From assembly GCA_014801525.1 (NCBI GenBank), contig JAAVEB010000023.1, positions 1 through 49,531 of the forward strand: a stretch of 49,531 nucleotides of DNA, written 5' to 3'. The notes below the pieces were generated by a model. That model did no database searches. It was not told where the DNA came from and worked only from the letters and a program-made list of their open reading frames with translations. Numbering within the stretch: the stretch's first letter is position 1; every line of letters starts with the position of its first letter. Origin of the DNA: Bacteroides sp. (lineage in GTDB: Bacteria; Bacteroidota; Bacteroidia; Bacteroidales; Muribaculaceae). A program made the position numbers and the translations under genes. This document shows positions 25,041 through 33,245 of this stretch, piece by piece.

Positions 25041-26415
25041 CGTCTTTACGTTTTATTATTATGTACTGGGGATGATAGGTCAACCGGCACATCCCGTCGA
25101 CACGCGGATAACCGACAGCCATTGACGCATATCCCAAATCAACATGTCTCAATGCGTTTACACCGGTATTTCTCAAGTGCATCATCACCTCGCGCGGAGA
25201 TTTGAACTCCATAACCGCCTTTTCTTCTTCAGCCACAATCGTAGCACAGCTCTTGGGAACCATCCCTTTCAATTCCTCCAGCGTATAATATCGCAGCGGC
25301 ATTTTCGTAAGCTCGGTTATTTCAGCCATGTTCTGCGGTCCGAATGTGGAGATAGCCATTATTCCGCCCCGTTTCAACTTCGTTGCCGCTATAGAGATGA
25401 AGCGAGGCAAATTATTAAACCATTGCACCGTCGCCGCCGACAATATAATGTCAACAGTCCTATCACCGACATCAGCAATCATCGCCTCGGCATCACCCTT
25501 TACGGTCTCAGCCTCAATTTCCAACTTCTGCGGAGCAAGATCCCACAGGGTTATCCTCGCACCGCTCAACCTGCGGCAATACAACTTTGTCAGGAGTCCC
25601 GTTCCATAGCCTATCTCCAGCAATGATTCTGCCGAGCCGGGTATGCGCGGCTCCACAAGCCTCCATAGCTTTTCAGCCATAGCGCCCTGAATCTCAGCTG
25701 CGCCATCATAAGTGGCGGCGCTCCCGGCAAACCGCGCGGCTACAAGCTCCTTGTCAATTATCTCCTGCTCTATTATTTTTGAAAAATCAGGAAGATGCCC
25801 CCCGGGAATATGTCTCACTCTTGAAAGCGACATCCACGACCTGACAAGATTGTCGGACGGAAATATCCTGTCGCCATCCGAGATTACCGCACGGTCCCAT
25901 GCAAGCGGAGAAACATTGACCGACTCATCACGACTCATGTCATAGATTGCCCGCAACTCGCTTTTTAATTCGGCAATATCACGTTGCGGCGCCATCTCGA
26001 CAAACTGTTTATATTCCTGCGCGTCAAAACACATCCGTCGGTAAAACTTGGCAAGGTTGCGCTCGTCGAGCCCGTTAAGAGTGCCCTGAAATATCGCCTC
26101 AGGTATGCCGGTCAAGTCGTCGACCGGAGTAACCGAGCCATTTATAGCCACACGGAGCATAATCCGGAACCGTTCAAGCTCTTTCATCTTTAAAGATGCG
26201 GCAAAGACCCCAAACGACCATGCGAAAAGATATATTTCACGATATGCTCCAAGAGCCGACAGATCAAGATCAGCATTTCTATAGTCCCAAACGACCATCA
26301 TGTCATATCCGGCAAAGGAAAGGCGTGAAAACACGCGTTCATCCATCCCCCAGCCGGCAAAGACAAGTATCAGCTTGTCATTTGAGCCAATATCCCCTAC
26401 AAAAATCTGCTTCAT
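25033..26415 (-). CDS. BioG-BioC fusion: pimeloyl-ACP methyl ester esterase plus malonyl-ACP O-methyltransferase
   Basis: 460 residues in two enzymes. Residues 1-215 are a BioG (DUF452) alpha/beta hydrolase: oxyanion region LVFAGWGMDE, nucleophile Ser67 in FAWSFGV, Asp183 in DGDRIFP and His207 in IPGGHLPDF. Residues 222-460 are a BioC methyltransferase: FAGSAATYDGAAEIQ (the BioC entry motif), SAM-binding LLEIGYGTGLLT (265-276), SAATVQWFNNLP and GGIMAISTFGP. BioC methylates malonyl-ACP so the fatty-acid cycle can build pimeloyl-ACP methyl ester; BioG then removes the methyl group. Fusing the first and last steps of the detour gives both activities at equal dose. Its start overlaps the bioF stop (ATGA). 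Confidence 0.92.
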   Translation of the reverse strand: MKQIFVGDIGSNDKLILVFAGWGMDERVFSRLSFAGYDMMVVWDYRNADLDLSALGAYREIYLFAWSFGVFAASLKMKELERFRIMLRVAINGSVTPVDDLTGIPEAIFQGTLNGLDERNLAKFYRRMCFDAQEYKQFVEMAPQRDIAELKSELRAIYDMSRDESVNVSPLAWDRAVISDGDRIFPSDNLVRSWMSLSRVRHIPGGHLPDFSKIIEQEIIDKELVAARFAGSAATYDGAAEIQGAMAEKLWRLVEPRIPGSAESLLEIGYGTGLLTKLYCRRLSGARITLWDLAPQKLEIEAETVKGDAEAMIADVGDRTVDIILSAATVQWFNNLPRFISIAATKLKRGGIMAISTFGPQNMAEITELTKMPLRYYTLEELKGMVPKSCATIVAEEEKAVMEFKSPREVMMHLRNTGVNALRHVDLGYASMAVGYPRVDGMCRLTYHPQYIIIKRKDDE

Positions 26416-27518
26416 TTCAATCGGTTCAAAGCGTCAATCAATCCATCTATATCTCCCGGCGACATCGACGCGCTTATGCTGAATCTCAACCGCTCGGTTC
26501 CAGCCGGAACTGTCGGTGTGCGTATAGGCAACGCCTTATAGCCCGCCTCGAGCAATTTTCCTGAAAGCGCGACAGCCGCAGCCGCATCGCCAACAATCAG
26601 CGGCAGTATGTGTGAAGCCTCGGCACCGAGCTTCAACCCCTCGCTAAAGCGGCGAGAAAGATCAGCAACATACCTTCGTTCCGACTCCATCCCTACAAGG
26701 CAATTGACCATGAATCGGGTCCATGCCGCAGTCATCGGCGACAATGCGGTGGAAAAAATGAAGCTCCGCGCCCTGTTTATAAGAAATCTCTTTATTTCAT
26801 CAGATACCGCCGTAAACGCGCCCGATGATGCCGCCGCTTTTCCAAAAGTGCCGACAATGATATCCACTTCAGGATATTCACAGGCATATCCGAGTCCCAT
26901 TCTGCCGCAAACGCCAAACGCATGAGCCTCATCGACATATAAAATCACATTAGGATAACGGCGCTTAATCTCTACAAGCCGCTCTATGTCGGCTCTATCG
27001 CCGTCCATGCTGAACACTGATTCGGTTATAACAAGCACCCGCTCGTAATCCTTCGCCGATTTTTCCAGCACCCGTTCAAGATGGGCATAATCGTTGTGGC
27101 GAAATCTCACAAACGGAGCTCTTGACAGAATCATGCCGTCGATAATGCTCGCATGGCTCAACTTGTCAGCTACAATCAACGTTCCTTCAGCTGCAAGCGA
27201 CGAAATTATGCCGGTATTAGCGTGATAACCGCTGTTGAACAGCAACACTTCACGTCCATAAAGCTCGGCAAGAAGCGCCTCCAGTTTAAGATGCTCACTC
27301 TGGCATGATGCAAGCAGCCTCGATGCCGATGCCGACATCAGAAGATTGCGATTAGCGTCACTGTCGAAAAATTCGCGGCGCAAGTCGTCTCTTAACGCCA
27401 GCCCCATATAATCATTGGTAGAGAAATCGACACAACGGTCGTCAACTCTGTCACCGGGAATCGTCCTGTAGTTTCCCGATTTTTCAAGATTTCTCAATAT
27501 CTCCGAGTAGCCAGCCAT
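26412..27518 (-). CDS. bioF: 8-amino-7-oxononanoate synthase
   Basis: 368 residues from the preferred ATG at 27518 (MAGYSEILRNLEKSGNYRTI). An in-frame ATG at 27554 would overlap bioA by 31 bases and add 12 residues unlike family N termini. Fold-type I PLP motifs are present: NDYMGLA, GSGYHANTG-like NSGYHANTGI, TESVFSMDGD, YVDEAHAFGVCG and the PLP-Lys in VGTFGKAAASSGAF (Lys239 when counted from 27554, 227 from 27518). It condenses pimeloyl-ACP with alanine. Second gene of the operon, five bases after bioA. Confidence 0.93.
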   Translation of the reverse strand: MAGYSEILRNLEKSGNYRTIPGDRVDDRCVDFSTNDYMGLALRDDLRREFFDSDANRNLLMSASASRLLASCQSEHLKLEALLAELYGREVLLFNSGYHANTGIISSLAAEGTLIVADKLSHASIIDGMILSRAPFVRFRHNDYAHLERVLEKSAKDYERVLVITESVFSMDGDRADIERLVEIKRRYPNVILYVDEAHAFGVCGRMGLGYACEYPEVDIIVGTFGKAAASSGAFTAVSDEIKRFLINRARSFIFSTALSPMTAAWTRFMVNCLVGMESERRYVADLSRRFSEGLKLGAEASHILPLIVGDAAAAVALSGKLLEAGYKALPIRTPTVPAGTERLRFSISASMSPGDIDGLIDALNRLK

Positions 27519-27523
27519 AAATC

Positions 27524-28810
27524 TCAAGGTAATATGTCGATCATCGTCCTGCACAGGAACCGAAGCTGCTCTTCGCTAATCACATAAGGGGGCATTATAT
27601 AGACATTTCTGCCGAAAGGACGTATCCACACTCCCGCTTCGACACATCGTTTCTGAAACTCGCCCACATCAACGGGCTCCTCCATTTCAATCACGCCTAT
27701 GCTGCCAAGCACTCTGACGTCTCTGACTCCCTCACGATGCTTCACAGCCGCCAACTCCTCCTTCATTATCTCTTCGAGTTTTGCGACCCGGGATGCCATA
27801 TCGCTCTCTCTCAACAATTTTAACGAAGCAATGGCAACGGCACACGCCAGAGGATTAGCCATAAATGTGGGACCATGCATCAACACCCCGGCTTCTCCTC
27901 GGGAAATAGTGTCGGCAACTTCACGAGTCGTGAGAACGGCGCTCATCGTCATGTAACCCGCCGTAAGCCCTTTGCCTACACACATTATATCAGGTTCGAC
28001 ACCCGCCCATTCCCAGGCGAAGCATTTTCCTGTGCGCCAAAATCCGGTGGCGATCTCATCAAATATCAGATACACTCCATAGCGGTCACACAACCGGCGC
28101 GCCTCGACCAGATATTGCGGATGATAAAAACGCATTCCTCCGGCACCCTGGACAACCGGCTCAAGAATAAGAGCCGCAATATCGTCATGATGCTCGGCAA
28201 GCATCTCGGCAAGCGGGGTGATCGCTTCATCATCCCACTCGTCGTAGAACCCTATTCTCGGGGACTCGACAAAATATCTAACCGGCAGTGACGGACCGAA
28301 AGCGCCGTGCATCCCGGTGACGGGGTCGCACACGCTCATGGCATTCCACGTGTCGCCGTGATAGCCGCTGCGGATAGTGACGAAGTTTGATTTCCTGTGG
28401 TCGCCGGTTTTTGAGACAGCCGCCTGAACAGCCATCTTCATTGCCACCTCAACGGCAACCGACCCTGAATCGGCATAAAAAATATTGTGCATCGACGGCG
28501 GCGCTATTTCAAGCAGCAGTTTCCCAAGCTCGATTGCCGGTTCATGGGTGAATCCGCCAAACATGACGTGAGCCATTTCATCAATCTGAGCTTTAGCCGC
28601 CTCATTTATGTATTCATTATTATATCCATGAATCACGCACCACCAGGAAGACATCCCGTCGATGAGCTGCGTGCCGTCGTCAAGAGTTATCACAACGCCC
28701 TTGGCTGACTTCACCTTATAGGTGGGGAGAGGATTTATAGTGGATGTGTAAGGATGCCACAAGTGTTCCCTGTCCCACGAATCATGCAATGAAACGTTAT
28801 CTTTCATCAT
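27524..28810 (-). CDS. bioA: Adenosylmethionine-8-amino-7-oxononanoate aminotransferase
   Basis: 428 residues of a class III PLP aminotransferase with BioA-specific features: [14 protein letters not shown] near the start, [16 protein letters not shown] (the SSWW motif of BioA), [34 protein letters not shown] (251-267) and the PLP-Lys in [17 protein letters not shown] (Lys280). It converts KAPA to DAPA with S-adenosylmethionine as amino donor. First gene of the operon bioA-bioF-bioGC-bioD, divergent from the glucokinase gene. Confidence 0.95.
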   Translation of the reverse strand: MMKDNVSLHDSWDREHLWHPYTSTINPLPTYKVKSAKGVVITLDDGTQLIDGMSSWWCVIHGYNNEYINEAAKAQIDEMAHVMFGGFTHEPAIELGKLLLEIAPPSMHNIFYADSGSVAVEVAMKMAVQAAVSKTGDHRKSNFVTIRSGYHGDTWNAMSVCDPVTGMHGAFGPSLPVRYFVESPRIGFYDEWDDEAITPLAEMLAEHHDDIAALILEPVVQGAGGMRFYHPQYLVEARRLCDRYGVYLIFDEIATGFWRTGKCFAWEWAGVEPDIMCVGKGLTAGYMTMSAVLTTREVADTISRGEAGVLMHGPTFMANPLACAVAIASLKLLRESDMASRVAKLEEIMKEELAAVKHREGVRDVRVLGSIGVIEMEEPVDVGEFQKRCVEAGVWIRPFGRNVYIMPPYVISEEQLRFLCRTMIDILP

Positions 28811-28853
28811 TCAAAACTGCACTATAAAATGGCGTAACCGCCTAAACTTTCTG

Positions 28854-28861
28854 CAAAATTA
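28854..28861 (-). promoter_or_regulatory. -7 box of the biotin operon
   Basis: TAATTTTG on the minus strand, about 45 bases before the bioA ATG. No TTG sits at the usual -33 spacing. I see no inverted repeat that can be called a BirA operator. Confidence 0.45.
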
Positions 28862-28958
28862 GCATATATTTCAATATCTGTCTAATATTCGCCGACTCAT
28901 CATGCCTGATTTTTTAACATTTTAACCTAAATACCACTCACAATATAAATTTAATTTT

Positions 28959-28966
28959 TACCTTTG
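28959..28966 (+). promoter_or_regulatory. -7 box of the glucokinase gene
   Basis: TACCTTTG, about 43 bases before the ATG at 29010; no clear -33 TTG. Back to back with the bioA promoter in a 199-base divergent spacer. Confidence 0.5.
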
Positions 28967-29009
28967 TGAAAAACCAAATCTAAAGTCAAACCAATAAAAC
29001 TAATCCCCA

Positions 29010-30002
29010 ATGAAACCATACGTAGTAGGAATCGACATCGGCGGAACCAACACCGTTTTCGGAATCGTTGACGCCCGCGGAAACGTGATAGGCAGCTCGG
29101 CAATAAAAACCGGCAAGCACACTGACGTAAATGATTATATAGCGGAATTGTCCACTGCCCTGAAAGCTCTTATCAATGCCCACAACGCGCAGGACAAGGT
29201 TGCCGGCATCGGTGTCGGAGCTCCTAACGCCAACTACTTCACCGGCGTGATTGAAAACCCGCCAAACTTGCCGTGGAAAGGCAACATCAATTTGGCGCAC
29301 CTCCTGCATGAAGCGATGGGAATCCCGGTGGCGATAACCAATGACGCCAATGCAGCCGCTATCGGCGAAATGACCTACGGAGTAGCGCGAGGCATGAAAG
29401 ACTTTATCATGATCACCCTCGGCACCGGAGTGGGCAGCGGCATCGTCGTCAACGGTCAGCTTGTGTATGGACATGACGGATATGCCGGCGAACTCGGACA
29501 TGTGATTGTCAAGCCTACCAACGGACGCATGTGTGGATGCGGCAGAACCGGCTGCCTTGAAACATACTGTTCCGCAACAGGAGTGGCGCGCACCGCCCGC
29601 GAATTTCTTGAAACACGCACCGACCAGTCGACCCTTCGCGAAATTCCAATCGACGAGATCACCTCAAAGAATGTATATGACGCAGCAGTAGCAGGCGATA
29701 AACTCGCAAAAGAAATATTCAAATATACCGGCGACATCATGGGCGCCGCTTTCGCAAACTTCGTTTGCTTCTCAAGCCCCGAGGCGATAGTCCTGTTCGG
29801 AGGTCTGTCACATGCCGGCGACCTGCTGTTGAAACCTCTCAAAGAATCAATGGAACGCAACATGTTCAGAGGCTACAAAGGAAAAGTCAAGATTTTGCTT
29901 TCGGAACTCAAAGAAAGCGACGCCGCCGTTCTCGGAGCGAGCGCTCTCGGCTGGGAAGCGCGCCAGGCTCCCGCGCCTTCATCGACACAACCGGTGGCAT
30001 AA
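29010..30002 (+). CDS. ROK-family glucokinase
   Basis: 330 residues. Phosphate loop VGIDIGGTNTVFGIVD (7-22), catalytic Asp112 in TNDANAAAIGE, second phosphate motif ITLGTGVGSGIVVNG, and the ROK signature with Zn ligands: GELGHVIV (His164) followed by CGCGRTGCLETYCS (Cys175, 177, 182). The sugar-binding residues (GAPN, E161, H164) fit glucose or a close hexose; family members also act on mannose or N-acetylmannosamine. No helix-turn-helix domain is present, so it is a kinase and not a ROK repressor. Monocistronic with its own terminator. Confidence 0.9.
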   Translation: MKPYVVGIDIGGTNTVFGIVDARGNVIGSSAIKTGKHTDVNDYIAELSTALKALINAHNAQDKVAGIGVGAPNANYFTGVIENPPNLPWKGNINLAHLLHEAMGIPVAITNDANAAAIGEMTYGVARGMKDFIMITLGTGVGSGIVVNGQLVYGHDGYAGELGHVIVKPTNGRMCGCGRTGCLETYCSATGVARTAREFLETRTDQSTLREIPIDEITSKNVYDAAVAGDKLAKEIFKYTGDIMGAAFANFVCFSSPEAIVLFGGLSHAGDLLLKPLKESMERNMFRGYKGKVKILLSELKESDAAVLGASALGWEARQAPAPSSTQPVA

Positions 30003-30025
30003 GACGAATCATTCCCGCCCTTATC

Positions 30026-30057
30026 ACAGCGCATGAAAAACATGCGCTGTTTTTTTG
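30026..30057 (+). terminator. Terminator of the glucokinase gene
   Basis: A perfect 10-bp stem ACAGCGCATG/CATGCGCTGT (30026-30035, 30041-30050), A5 loop and a T-run directly after. The T-run doubles as the -33 element of the next promoter. Confidence 0.92.
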
Positions 30058-30086
30058 CCGTGATTTGGAAATATTTATTATTTTTG
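30054..30086 (+). promoter_or_regulatory. Promoter of the repeat-peptide/radical SAM operon
   Basis: TTTG (30054-30057), 21 bases, TATTTTTG (30079-30086), a full consensus. Transcription should start near 30090, giving a leader of about 19 bases before the ATG at 30109. The locus therefore has its own promoter and does not depend on glucokinase read-through. Confidence 0.75.
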
Positions 30087-30108
30087 CTCTCTCAACATTT
30101 CATAAGTC

Positions 30109-30774
30109 ATGGATAACGAAAAGCCCAACTCCCGACGTGAATTTCTGAAACGTCTTGCCGCGCTCACAGGCGTCGCCGCCCTGTCGTCAACGCCATTTCT
30201 CGGCGGGATTTTGAATGCCGCAGGACACAACGGTCCATCAGGACAGCAAACCTGCAGCTCCTCTTACTCCTGTTCAGGGGGAAGTGGAAAATGCGGAAGC
30301 TCATACGACTGCGCAGGGCAAGGTTCCGGCGGAAACGGTAAGTGCGGTTCAAGCTACGATTGCTCTGGCGGTGGCGGAAAATGCGGAAGCTCATACGACT
30401 GCGCAGGACAAGGCTCCGGCGGAAACGGCAAGTGCGGTTCAAGCTACGACTGCGCAGGCGGCGGCGGAAAATGCGGAAGCTCCTACGACTGCGCAGGACA
30501 AGGCTCCGGCGGAAACGGAAAGTGCGGCTCAAGCTACGACTGCGCAGGTGGTGGCGGAAAATGCGGAAGCTCCTACAATTGCGCAGGACAAGGATCGGGC
30601 GGAAACGGAAAGTGCGGCTCAAGCTACGATTGCGCAGGTGGCGGCGGAAAATGCGGAAGCTCCTACGATTGCGCAGGACAAGGATCGGGCGGAAACGGAA
30701 AGTGCGGCTCAAGCTACGACTGCGCAGGCGGCGGCGGAAAATGCGGAAGCTCCTACGATTGCACAGGGAATTGA
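30109..30774 (+). CDS. Tat-signal Cys-rich repeat peptide, probable RiPP precursor
   Basis: 221 residues. A twin-arginine signal (SRREFLK at 8-14, hydrophobic 15-35, cleavage likely after LNAA near 38) leads to a low-complexity region built only of Cys, Gly, Ser, Tyr, Asp, Lys, Ala, Gln and Asn. It contains twelve C-x-S-S-Y-x-C motifs (ten exactly CGSSYDC; the first is CSSSYSC, one is CGSSYNC), 24 Cys in all. Spacers alternate AGQGSGGNGK and AGGGGK, giving five 30-residue units (30292-30741) after a degenerate start unit and a final half unit. A Lys precedes every motif from the second on. The next gene, four bases downstream, encodes a radical SAM/SPASM enzyme, so I infer this is its substrate, modified in the cytosol and exported folded by Tat. 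It is not a family I can name. Confidence 0.85.
   Translation: MDNEKPNSRREFLKRLAALTGVAALSSTPFLGGILNAAGHNGPSGQQTCSSSYSCSGGSGKCGSSYDCAGQGSGGNGKCGSSYDCSGGGGKCGSSYDCAGQGSGGNGKCGSSYDCAGGGGKCGSSYDCAGQGSGGNGKCGSSYDCAGGGGKCGSSYNCAGQGSGGNGKCGSSYDCAGGGGKCGSSYDCAGQGSGGNGKCGSSYDCAGGGGKCGSSYDCTGN
30292..30774 (+). repeat. Tandem 90-bp coding repeats
   Basis: Five 90-bp units start at 30292, 30382, 30472, 30562 and 30652, each opening TGCGGAAGCTC; a partial sixth starts at 30742. Units differ at only a few mostly silent positions (for example TCATAC/TCCTAC, GGTTCCGGC/GGCTCCGGC/GGATCGGGC), which points to recent expansion or ongoing homogenisation and predicts copy-number variation between strains. Confidence 0.95.
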
Positions 30775-30778
30775 TGAC

Positions 30779-32098
30779 ATGAGGATGGACCTTGACCATA
30801 CATACACCCTTCCCGACGGATTGCATCGTTTTGAGCGAGACGGAAAAATAATCCTCATCAACAGCGCTATTCCTGCCTGGATAGTCACCGATGCCGTGGG
30901 CGAGCTGATTCTTTCCCTTTTTGACGGAGAAAACACGGTAAAGGATATCATCGACATCGCCGGGTCGGGAATTGCCGTAGAGATTGTCAGCAAATTCATC
31001 TCAGAAGTCATCGCTTCAGGAATATTCGACACGAGGACAACACCGCCGCAATACATCCCGGGGGATTTGCAATCAGTCCACCTTTCATTAAGCGAAGACT
31101 GCAACTTGAAATGCAAATACTGCTATGCGCGGCTTCGCCAGGAAAGCTCGACAAAGCCGCTCACCATCGAAGAATACCGCAATTTAATAACACAGCTCAC
31201 CGAGGCATTTCCCCGTCTGACCATAACACTCACCGGCGGCGAACCTCTGCTGAATCCTCACTGGAAAGAGATAGCCCGCATGGCGAAAGACGGCGGAGCC
31301 AAAGTGTTTCTGCTGACCAACGGATTATTGATAAACGAATCAAACATAGCTGACATCTCCGGATTATTTGATTTAGTGACCCTTAGCGTCGACGGTTCAT
31401 CGGCAGATATACACGCGCTTACTCGCGGCAACAACCTGAAGCAGGTCGAAGATGCCATAACCCTCCTTGACAAAAACGGCATCGACTACACCCTGTCGAT
31501 GACAGTCACTCGAAGCAACATCCGCGATGTCGAAAAAATGGCAAGGAAACATGGCGAACGGCTAAATTTCGCACCCCTTTTCCCCACCGGCTCGGAGACT
31601 TCCGACCTTACCATAACAGGAAAGGAGTATTATGACGCGCTCGCATCGGCATTCGGGGTAAACCCGCTATCTTACTGCAAATCGACTCTATTGAACAGCC
31701 GCAACCATCCGGCGATGAAATGCGCCATCGGCGACGGCACACTAAGCATCTCGGCAACAGGCGACATATATCCTTGCCAATTATTGCACGACGAGACGTT
31801 GCTCGTGGGAAACACCCGTGACAATCCGGACCTGGTGACGCTAATAAAAAACTCCACCATCTTGAAAAAATGCACTGAGCTAACCGTTGACAATATGGAG
31901 GGGTGTCGAGATTGCGCTTATAGATATCTGTGTGGAGGAGCATGCCGCGCGCGGGCATTCTATGAAGGAGGCTCGCTTGGAAAAGCGTCGCCATTCTGCA
32001 TCTATGAACAATCGGCGTTTCTTGACGGAATACTGAAATTGTACTCTGCAAACATCATGTCGTCAGCCGAGTTTAGTGACCGCAAGAGTGAGAACTGA
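30779..32098 (+). CDS. Radical SAM/SPASM peptide-modifying enzyme with PqqD-like N-terminal region
   Basis: 439 residues from the ATG at 30779, four bases after the precursor stop. The frame is open upstream into the repeats, but that part only translates the repeats out of frame. Residues 5-85 (YTLPDGLHRFERDGKIILIN ... SLFDGENTVKDIIDIAG) resemble a PqqD-like peptide-recognition domain. The radical SAM core has Cys108-x3-Cys112-x2-Cys115 (CNLKCKYC), GGEP (153-156) and SVDGSSADIH. The SPASM region has Cys315, 333, 365, 376, 379, 385, 389 and 407, enough for two further iron-sulfur clusters. Such enzymes install thioether, C-C or related cross-links, or epimerise residues, on peptides; the Cys/Ser/Tyr/Asp motif of the partner suggests cross-linking. 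The 3' end overlaps comF by 36 bases on the opposite strand. Confidence 0.92.
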   Translation: MRMDLDHTYTLPDGLHRFERDGKIILINSAIPAWIVTDAVGELILSLFDGENTVKDIIDIAGSGIAVEIVSKFISEVIASGIFDTRTTPPQYIPGDLQSVHLSLSEDCNLKCKYCYARLRQESSTKPLTIEEYRNLITQLTEAFPRLTITLTGGEPLLNPHWKEIARMAKDGGAKVFLLTNGLLINESNIADISGLFDLVTLSVDGSSADIHALTRGNNLKQVEDAITLLDKNGIDYTLSMTVTRSNIRDVEKMARKHGERLNFAPLFPTGSETSDLTITGKEYYDALASAFGVNPLSYCKSTLLNSRNHPAMKCAIGDGTLSISATGDIYPCQLLHDETLLVGNTRDNPDLVTLIKNSTILKKCTELTVDNMEGCRDCAYRYLCGGACRARAFYEGGSLGKASPFCIYEQSAFLDGILKLYSANIMSSAEFSDRKSEN

Positions 32099-32758
32099 GA
32101 TGCGCGCCGACGGCACCGCTTCGTGAATGGCATTGCAACAAGTGATCAGCGTCGAGCCGGTGGTGAGTACGTCGTCAACCACAAGAATGTGTTTTCCCTC
32201 AAGCTCAATGGGATTTTTAGCCTTATAGTCGCCCTGAGAATTAAGCCATCGCGAAAACACACCTTTGCGGGTCTGAGTCTTGCGGTAACGTGCCGCTTTC
32301 AGGTTTTTGCCCGTCTTTATTCCGGTAATGTCATTAAGTCCTTTCACGATATAATCAGTCTGATTATAGCCCCTCATCATCAGTTTCAAAGGATGCAAAG
32401 GCACGCCCACAATAAGATCAATCCCGTCGAAGAATCCGTCGCGCTGCAATTCACGGGCATATTTCCGAGCCAGAATCCTCAACAGTTCGGGATGTCCGTT
32501 ATATTTCCCCCGGTGAATCATCGCCACGTAAGGGCTGCTCCGATAATAAAAGAACCAACTCGCTCCAAGTTCAACAGGAGTGGTGCCGACAAGTCGCTCA
32601 TGCACCACATTGAAAGATGATCGATGAGCGTTGGTGCGGGGCAATTCATAAGAGCAATGCAGACACATCACTTCTTCGCCGGGAGCAAGTTTACGCCCGC
32701 ATATCTCGCACAAGTTCGGATAGATTAGGTTTAATATGCCGTTAAAAATCCTCCGCAT
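32063..32758 (-). CDS. comF: ComF-family phosphoribosyltransferase-like protein
   Basis: 231 residues from the ATG at 32758 (MRRIFNGILNLIYPNLCEIC). An in-frame ATG at 32821 lies deep inside recX and is unlikely. N-terminal zinc finger Cys17/20 and Cys32/35 (CEIC ... CLHC), then the ComF core: VGVPLHPLKLMMRGYNQTDYI, TQTRKGVFSRW and the PRPP loop HILVVDDVLTTGSTL. ComF is needed for transformation in some bacteria, but in Bacteroidetes its role is unproven. It overlaps recX by 17 bases and the radical SAM gene convergently by 36. Confidence 0.87.
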   Translation of the reverse strand: MRRIFNGILNLIYPNLCEICGRKLAPGEEVMCLHCSYELPRTNAHRSSFNVVHERLVGTTPVELGASWFFYYRSSPYVAMIHRGKYNGHPELLRILARKYARELQRDGFFDGIDLIVGVPLHPLKLMMRGYNQTDYIVKGLNDITGIKTGKNLKAARYRKTQTRKGVFSRWLNSQGDYKAKNPIELEGKHILVVDDVLTTGSTLITCCNAIHEAVPSARISVLTLAVTKLG

Positions 32759-33245
32759 CGTTATCATCAACATCGTCGTCATCCAACCGCGCAAGCGCAT
32801 CCTTGATATATTTCCACTCAAACCCGCGGCTCATAGCAAACCGAGCCACCTTAGCCCTGTCTTCATGAGAAAGCGGCAAATCCATTGTTGCAGCCTTACG
32901 CTTCACAACCGACTTCACCGCCGAGCGATATTCCTGCTCGTCAATAAGGTCGAGCGCTTCATCTGAAAAATCACGTGGAATGCGCTTCACTGCCAACGCC
33001 TGGGAAATCTTTACACGCCCCCAGTGGCTGAACAGGAATTTAGACCTCACAAACGCCTCGGCATAACGGCGCTCGTCGATAAACCGGCGTTCTTCAAGAC
33101 TGCTCAGTATTTTCTCGGCGTCAGACGACCCTATCCCCCACTGTCGCAATTTCTCGGCAATCTCCGAGCGGCAGCGTTCGCTGCGGGCACAAAGATCTTC
33201 AGCCTTGACCAGCGCCTCTTTCGACGTGATTTGCCGCTTAATCAT
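32742..33245 (-). CDS. recX: RecX-family regulatory protein
   Basis: 167 residues from the ATG at 33245 (MIKRQITSKEALVKAEDLCA); an alternative ATG at 33263 adds six residues. Three helical RecX repeats are visible: SERCRSEIAEKLRQWGI, AEKILSSLEERRFIDERRYA and WGRVKISQALAVKRIP, then a terminal repeat (RAKVARFAMSRGFEWKYIKDAL). RecX modulates RecA filaments. The C terminus has an acidic run (DDDDVDDND), often seen in DNA-mimicking tails. Overlaps prmC by eight bases and comF by 17. Confidence 0.85.
   Translation of the reverse strand: MIKRQITSKEALVKAEDLCARSERCRSEIAEKLRQWGIGSSDAEKILSSLEERRFIDERRYAEAFVRSKFLFSHWGRVKISQALAVKRIPRDFSDEALDLIDEQEYRSAVKSVVKRKAATMDLPLSHEDRAKVARFAMSRGFEWKYIKDALARLDDDDVDDNDAEDF

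Noticed and set aside
30292..30774. CRISPR-like regular repeats
   Set aside because: The repeats are contiguous 90-bp coding units in frame with a Tat signal peptide, without unique spacers or cas genes.
30164..30826. Minus-strand Arg/Ser/Phe-rich reading frame across the 90-bp repeats
   Set aside because: Stop-free only because a stop-free 90-bp unit is repeated; no promoter or domain supports it.
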